NCBI GenBank assembly: GCA_933228895.1
Contig: OW121848.1
Location: forward strand, 159,108,688-159,172,687
Direction of reading: 5' to 3'
DNA length: 64,000 bases
Origin: Platycnemis pennipes
Taxonomy: Eukaryota; Arthropoda; Insecta; Odonata; Platycnemididae
Part shown: positions 57,951-64,000 of the stretch, piece after piece
How the letters are laid out: every line of letters starts with the position of its first letter
How positions within the stretch are numbered: the first letter of the stretch is position 1
The notes under the pieces: generated by a model
Databases searched by the model: none
Seen by the model: the letters and a program-made list of their open reading frames with translations, nothing else
What the model was told of the DNA's origin: nothing
Program-made: the position numbers and the translations under genes

Positions 57951-58657
57951 TCAAGTATTTTTTTAAGTAGCTCTTTGCTATTATCGTAGAGAAACTACCC
58001 AGAACTCACCATTAGGGTGGGCCGAAAAAAGCTTTTTTTTCCGGATCATTTTTCCCAATGCAGGAAAGTTTTGTACTGATATCAGGATCTTGCATGCAAA
58101 AGTTTTTCAAAATCGGATAATATTAACCCCTGCCGCCCGAGCTCTAAATTTTAAAATTTTGGCGAAAATTCCGGCGGAAATGGGAAACAAACGGTTATGG
58201 AGAGTAATTTGTTGCAAATATGTAGTATTAGTAAACTTCCAAGATAGATAAATTTGAAGTTTATATGATGAATGCCTAAGAATAAACAGCTAATTTAGAG
58301 TATAGGCAATCCGCACAACACAAAAATTTTCCAGGCTCCAAGCATCACTTCAAATTGACCACTTTTGGGAGCCGTATTTGGGATAAATTGATATTTTTTC
58401 GAATGCAGTTCCTTTATAAATGTCTCATCCTTCATTTGGGTATAGGGTGTAGGGTATTGGGTACTAATACATTAAAGCAGATAAAAGTTAATTTTTTTAT
58501 ACTAACCTCAATTATGATGAAGAATTTTATGCATGTTGAGCTGTTACAACAAAAAAAATCAGTTAATCAAATTAGATTAAAGGCACAGCCTGATCACCAA
58601 GTATTTATTTAAGTAGCTCTTTGCTATTTTCGTGGATAAACTACCCAGAACTCACCA
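57951..58657. repeat. Pair of 60-bp direct repeats flanking 585 bp
   Basis: aagtagctctttgctatt and actacccagaactcacca are shared by 57951-58011 and 58597-58657. The sequence between starts ttagggtgggccgaaaaaag and has no coding blocks. It could be a duplicated segment or a small element with terminal direct repeats. Confidence 0.6.
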
Positions 58658-58998
58658 CGAGGAGGGGGCTACTATCGAGTTCCACCCGTGCCCACCCAAA
58701 TCACCCTTCCATGGGGCACGTCTGTAGGTATATGGCTATCACTCGTTCTTATCATACCTTATACTGTGCTTTATTTTCAAATTTTGGTTGATTTTTTCAG
58801 TCTTTTATGCATGATAATGCCCATTCATGCCTGCTTTCTGGACTGTTCATTGAACATTCCCTATCATAGTCGTTGTGTGAACACGCCGTGAAGTTGATTT
58901 CGTGGAAGCCAATGGCAGGGAGGAACCGGGTTGGGAGAGACTGAGATATTACGGGCCGTGGAGAGGGCGCTCCACGCAAGACGTTCCCGAGGAAGTCT

Positions 58999-59040
58999 TG
59001 GAGCCTGTGGAGCCTGTTGGAGCCTGTTGGAGCCTTGGGA
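58999..59040. repeat. Short tandem repeat of ggagcctgtt
   Basis: Three to four copies of ggagcctgtt/ggagcctgttg in tandem, with a diverged unit at the edge. Confidence 0.75.
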
Positions 59041-60249
59041 GGAGGTAGAGGCTAAAGTGGCATTGAATTGAAGCTGAGGAGGCGTATATTGAACGGGTAA
59101 CCCCAAACTAAGTCTCTGCGCGGAGCCATTGTTTTCGTTGTCCTGATAATTATTTGGGAGGGCGAACCCCCTCCAGGCTCCACTCAGTAAGGGTGGAACA
59201 CTAGGCGCTTGCCGTCAAATACACTCTGTTTCTGGGGAATTGAACGAAATACGCCTCATGATGCTCGCTGCGGGATGGTGCTTTTTATTGTCATGCTTCT
59301 GCGGATTCCACGGTCTCTCTGATTTCGCGACAAGCATTATGCAAAGAGAGTTTTGCAATCCTGGTTCTTTCTAGTGTCAAATAAATTCTGAGAAGCAAGG
59401 GATGATGAGAGGCATTCCTTAAAAGGGTACAACAATTTTTACTTAGCTTCGAAAATATATTCAAGGATCATAAATATTTGCTGGAAATCCGCAGCTAAAA
59501 TTGTCTAGCTCACCTCTATCCTTTTGACTAGCAATATAAAAAAGCAATATAGAACATTAACAAGTTTAAAATCTACTAATTAAATCAATTAATAGTTCAA
59601 AAATGGTTCAATTTTTTAAAGATTGCACATGATAAGTGCAAGGATTTGTTAGTCCTCTACACAATATGCTAATGAATATTCTTTCAAGTATGCTAAAAAC
59701 TGGGCTCGTCAAAACTCGTTTAACTTCACTTCAATTATGCATATAACTAAACTCAAATATTAAAATCAGAAGAGTTTTGAGAAAGTGAAACTGATATTTA
59801 GGAGACTAAAGACGTAAGTTGCAAGTTGAGAATAGTATGGTATTAAAAAAATTATATATATTTAAAACATAATTTGATTTTTCATCTTTTTCTACTATAC
59901 ATATGATTAATTTTATCAAGGCGAAATTTGCTATTATCTTGACCAATTCATTTATTTTGAACCTGAAGACTTGGTCGGTGACCAAGTGATCAGATTCAAA
60001 GAAGATTAATTTTGCCATTAAAGGAACCGATGATTGTATTGCTGATCATTATCTAGTTTACCGTGGTCACCATGTTCTTTAAAGCGTGTCAAAAAATTTT
60101 CCGTAATCTACCCGCATGTTGCCATCATCACCTCATCAACATGGATCCTGAATTCGGTTTGACCCAGCACCCCAGTCGATTCTCCTGTCGGTCTGCCTAG
60201 CTTCTTCATATTAACGCATTCTTCTGATTTGCGTCTTCCGCCACTTGCT

Positions 60250-60420
60250 ACAGTTATCTCCGAGGAGATCGAGTGGTTATAGTGCTGCAATGTTCCCCAA
60301 CCCTGGGTTCGAATCCCGGAAATGAAATAGATGTTCATCGGCGTTCCACTTTGAGCGCCAATTAGAGAAAGTTTGTTTAGTTCTCCCAGGGTCAAATCGG
60401 GCGTTAAACCACAGACCACT
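60250..60420 (+). mobile_element. tRNA-derived SINE
   Basis: An A-box-like gatcgagtggttatagtgct is followed by the T stem and B box ctggg-ttcgaat-cccgg (about 60302-60318). The body shares the gggcgttaaaccaca phrase (60397-60411) with the core of arthropod tRNA SINEs. Confidence 0.65.
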
Positions 60421-63395
60421 AGAATGTTTACTATGTTTCGTTTTTCTCAGATCGTTTTGAACTTGTCAGTTATATTTTCCGTCAATGCATTATCTTTTTT
60501 TTAACGACAATGTTGGTGTTTTATGCTGCAAGTGCGCTTTCTTTTTGATACCCCCTTCATCTCATGTCTTTGTGATCATTACCTTCTTTCTTCGTCTAAA
60601 GGATATTCATCGTGTATAGGTGGATAAACGTCATTTTTATATATCTTTATCCAATGCCTCAACTCCCTTGTCGACAGATATAATATGACAATTATTTCTT
60701 CATGTACATTCACCACTTTCACTTCCTATATTTCTTTACTATTTTAACCGAGAAGACATCCCTAAAACACTCATATCTTTTTTTGAGTTTCCTCTCTGCT
60801 AGGTCAGCCGGTTTAATCACAGCCAGCTGTTCAAAATAAAACCGATAAATTATCTTTTGTGGAACGAACTTTGATGGAAACTCAGGAATGGAATAAAATT
60901 CCCACAGGGAAAAAATCGTACCCGAAAATTGAACCCTTCATGAGTTCAATCGAAATCAAGGGGCTCCTTGATTAAGGTGCTTTAGCTATGGAGTGGACTA
61001 CGAAGAAAAAAATCCCAATCAAACGTGCAGCTGATTGTGTCTGGTAAGTAATAGCTTAGAGAACGCGCTATTTAGCAAACAGGATAGAATTCAACTAGAT
61101 GATGCTTTCTCACTTGTTTACAGAGAACTTTATTAGCTAATATCCTCCCCAGGTATTTCAACTTCAAAGTCACCAAGGTGTCCTTCTTCACTGTGGATTT
61201 TTTGAGGCTTAAAAAGAAATAAGATATTGCAAGTTTTGGAAGCATCACAGGAAACCTTCTAGTACTGCGTACAAAACCGATAGCAATTTTGCCCTAGGCG
61301 GTGAGACCTCCATAGACGTGTTAATATTATTTTGAGAAGTTGTCGATATTTTTGTTGAACAGGGACTTTTTCATAGTAAAATCCATTGAAAATCATTTAT
61401 TCGCACCTTATCGTGTTATGATGACAGTTTCATCACTTCGTGTGTTCCCCACAGTTCTCTCCCATCTTCCCCCACTCTTTGGGCTGTCTTTTCTCAGAAT
61501 ACGTCCGATGAGTTTGTTCTCTCTCTTTAAGGAGTTTTCCAGCAGACTTACTTTCTTTTCCCAACAGTTGGCGGAACTTTTTTGGCAGTGATGTCGCCCA
61601 GAGAGACAATGAGGGAGAAAACGGATACATTTCGCATCAATCAGTTCGGAAGTCCGGGAGAGACCTCTCTCTTCATCGTTTTCTACTGAACAGTGTTTAT
61701 TTCCGTTTACAGTTTCTGTTTAAAAGTATTTTCTCAGGCATATGTTGCTAAGTGTTAGACATGGCTTTGTGTATAGAAAATATATGCTTAGTGGACCATA
61801 ATGTTTGTAAAGTGTACTGGAATCCATTCTGTACTCAAGTTTAGCGTTTATTTGGCTTGTAATTATGTTGGGTTGATGAAAATTTGTCAAATGAATATCC
61901 ATTTATCAATTCATCACGTCTTATAGAATTTATAAATATACATGTAGGAATATATAGTTATTGACATTATCAAATGCTACTCGGAAATTTGTTATACAAT
62001 CAAAGTGCAATTGTTAGAGTTTAAACAGTGATACAAAATACTTTTAATGTAGTTCATAGAAACCTGACGAGCTTAGTTTAGCAGAAGTAATTTTTGCCCC
62101 CCCCTTTAACGATATCAATGACTTTTCTTATCTCTGCCCCCTACCACCACCGTTTCAGGGTATCACGGTAGGGTATCAAAACGCCAGCTCTCCTTCTGTT
62201 CGGGCATGGGCGTTAAAAGGGCCACAGTTATTCGTTTCACTGCAGTGATTTCACCGCAACAACCTGTCAACTGCACTTTAATGTGTATCCTACTATATTC
62301 CTTTCCCTTTACCTATTTATTTTGACCAAAAGTACGCTCTACAGTCCATGGTACAATGCATGCAATTCATTCAAATTATTCTGCTCGTGTTGGCTAATTC
62401 GATGTCAAACTGAGTCATGCTCTAAAACCTAAGTTCAGGGCTATGAATTCCGTCTCAGGCATAGATGCTGTGTTTGTTTATGTATCAAGCTTAGTCTTAA
62501 GCTACATTAGGTTTTGTTGTCCACCTTAGTTTTTGGAGAACCTTAAAACCGAATTATGCTACTTATTATATTTAAAATATTTCAATGTGGCGTAGGAAGT
62601 TCATGGAAGGGTGAATGTCACGGGCACCGATTGTCATTTATTTTCTTCCATCGAGTCTGGAGACACTTAGCGACAGCCAAATAAATATAACGAAGGAGAG
62701 AGGATTATTGAGGCTGAAAATGACGTTTGCCTGACCGCCCACAGAAGTTAAGGATAGCATAATGCAAAGTTATTCTGCAAATTCCGCAAAATTAATATCG
62801 TATTAAGTGTGATTGACCTACGAAACAACATTATATTTAGCTTGGAAATTGCATGAGGAAACTTTCGAAAATTGATTTTTCAAGGAACAGAAATTAATAT
62901 TTCGTAGAGGCTTCACGAAATGTAATGGTTCAGTATACAAGCTGGCGTCCAGAACTATTCCAAATTAACCCATTTCTTCCCAACATTGCGCGGGAACGCA
63001 ACGTAACATTTCCGATTTTATTCCTCTATATCTGTGTACAAGACGTAGTTTATTTTGTCTATGCATGTAGATTATTGCATTAAAAGATATTATAAATTTT
63101 GTTGATAAACCTCTTCTTCATATTTTGGTTTTACAAAGACGTATTCACTTCATGGTAAATAGCTCTTATCGGGTAATTGCTAAGGTCAAATATTATATCA
63201 AATCTGGGGCATGTGCAGAGTAGTTTACGCTAAACATGGAACTATATATGTGTAAAGTAGACCATAAAAACATATTAGGTGAAATTAACAGGATGCTTTT
63301 CTAATTACTTGTGACTAAACAAAGTGTTGTTCACGCAACTTTGGGAGAGCTCCTGCATTCTTCGGAAAGCTCTTTAGTCGGTTGCAGGATTTCAT
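60421..63395. other. No recognised gene
   Basis: AT-rich DNA with frames no longer than 83 codons. I see no transposon blocks, RNA genes or clear repeats. Confidence 0.45.
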
Positions 63396-63396
63396 T

Positions 63397-63850
63397 AGGG
63401 ACTCAAAAAAAACAGTTTTCGAGAATAAGTTACGTTCTCATGGGAAAAATTAAGTTTTCAGGCAGTTGTACGACAATATAGTCCTACACTATATACAATA
63501 TATATATATATACTGTGCCACTACAATATATATATATATACTATTGTAAAATGATCATTATTACCTTAAGGCGTCACTGTGTGATGAAACTCGGGACGTG
63601 ACCATAGTGAACCATTACTAAGTGCAATTTTATCTAATTCTGTAAGTCAAAATTGGTAACTTACTCGTGTTGTACGTTTAGGGACCAAAAAAAAGAGTTT
63701 TGGAGAATATGTTTCATTTTCATGGGAAAATTTATTCTTTAGGCAGTTGTACAACAATGTAGGATATTCCTAAAATGCCGCGTGAACGGCGACGAAATTC
63801 ACCTTAATTTCCATGTGAAAAATAGTCCTACATTGTTGCACAATGTCCCT
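63397..63850. repeat. Direct-repeat pair with inverted end and SINE tail
   Basis: 63397-63481 and 63679-63764 are about 85-bp direct repeats (ggcagttgtac-acaat shared at their ends). The phrase tgtacaacaatgtaggat (near 63748-63765) recurs inverted as atagtcctacattgttgca (63822-63840). Between these lies an antisense SINE tail (ggcgacgaaattcacc). Two copies of acaatatatatatatatact lie at 63495-63542. Confidence 0.6.
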
Positions 63851-64000
63851 GTTATTCTCACCACCCTGGTTATAGTATACGTAGGAGAAGACAGAAGGGG
63901 GTAAGGTCGCGCTTCGGACCTTATCCTATCCCCATCCCTTCCATACCTATCCTTATGCCTTTCCTCCCGGTCTGAAGCGCCTATTAGTGCGGAAACAGAC
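63851..64000. other. No recognised feature
   Basis: Pyrimidine-rich end of the window. Phrases such as cgcttcggaccttat may be another repeat, but the window ends before this can be judged. Confidence 0.4.

Noticed and set aside
1..64000. A bacterial-type defence system, operon or CRISPR array
   Set aside because: The sequence is eukaryotic with spliced genes; no regularly spaced repeats or prokaryotic gene clusters are present.

Overview
This is an arthropod-type eukaryotic genome window, most likely an insect. It is AT-rich and intron-rich, with GT-AG splicing, and is crowded with decayed non-LTR retrotransposons, tRNA-derived SINEs and short inverted-repeat DNA transposons. No operons, bacterial genes or CRISPR arrays are visible. 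The species cannot be fixed from sequence alone.

The one real protein gene is a plus-strand sn1-specific diacylglycerol lipase of the beta type (DAGLB-like). Nine exons join in frame from 7018 to the stop at 32213-32215: 7018-7358, 9204-9330, 9851-9994, 10435-10546, 12192-12284, 12475-12629, 13045-13230, 13704-13828 and 32050-32215. They give 482 residues covering the whole catalytic domain. The serine nucleophile (GHSLGGG), the aspartate exactly 52 residues later and the C-terminal histidine are all present. The N-terminal four-helix membrane part is not found and presumably lies upstream of base 1. The last intron is about 18.2 kb and holds many transposon fragments.

Layout. 1-4870: four decayed transposon genes (an RTE-like reverse transcriptase, a hAT-like transposase, a LINE RNase H region, and a Jockey-like reverse transcriptase whose YADD motif is now the centre of a perfect 48-bp palindrome). 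4870-7017: no recognisable gene. 7018-13828: DAGLB exons 1-8 (numbered within this window), with a MITE and a SINE in intron 1. 13829-32049: giant intron with a hAT-like fragment, two MITE copies, a hammerhead-ribozyme-like hairpin, a cluster of LINE 3' tails and a TTAA-flanked element. 32050-32215: last exon. 32216-64000: no recognised host gene; it carries more LINE tails, a LINE reverse transcriptase fragment at 36690-37830, two more MITE copies, a second copy of the TTAA-type element, SINEs, a second hammerhead-like motif, and several unassigned repeats.

Within the window, DAGLB is the only functional unit; everything else recognised is mobile DNA. No new multi-gene system was found. The most unusual signals are the two hammerhead-like motifs, a five-copy MITE family of about 535 bp, a TTAA-type element in two copies, and a recurring class of short perfect inverted duplications.
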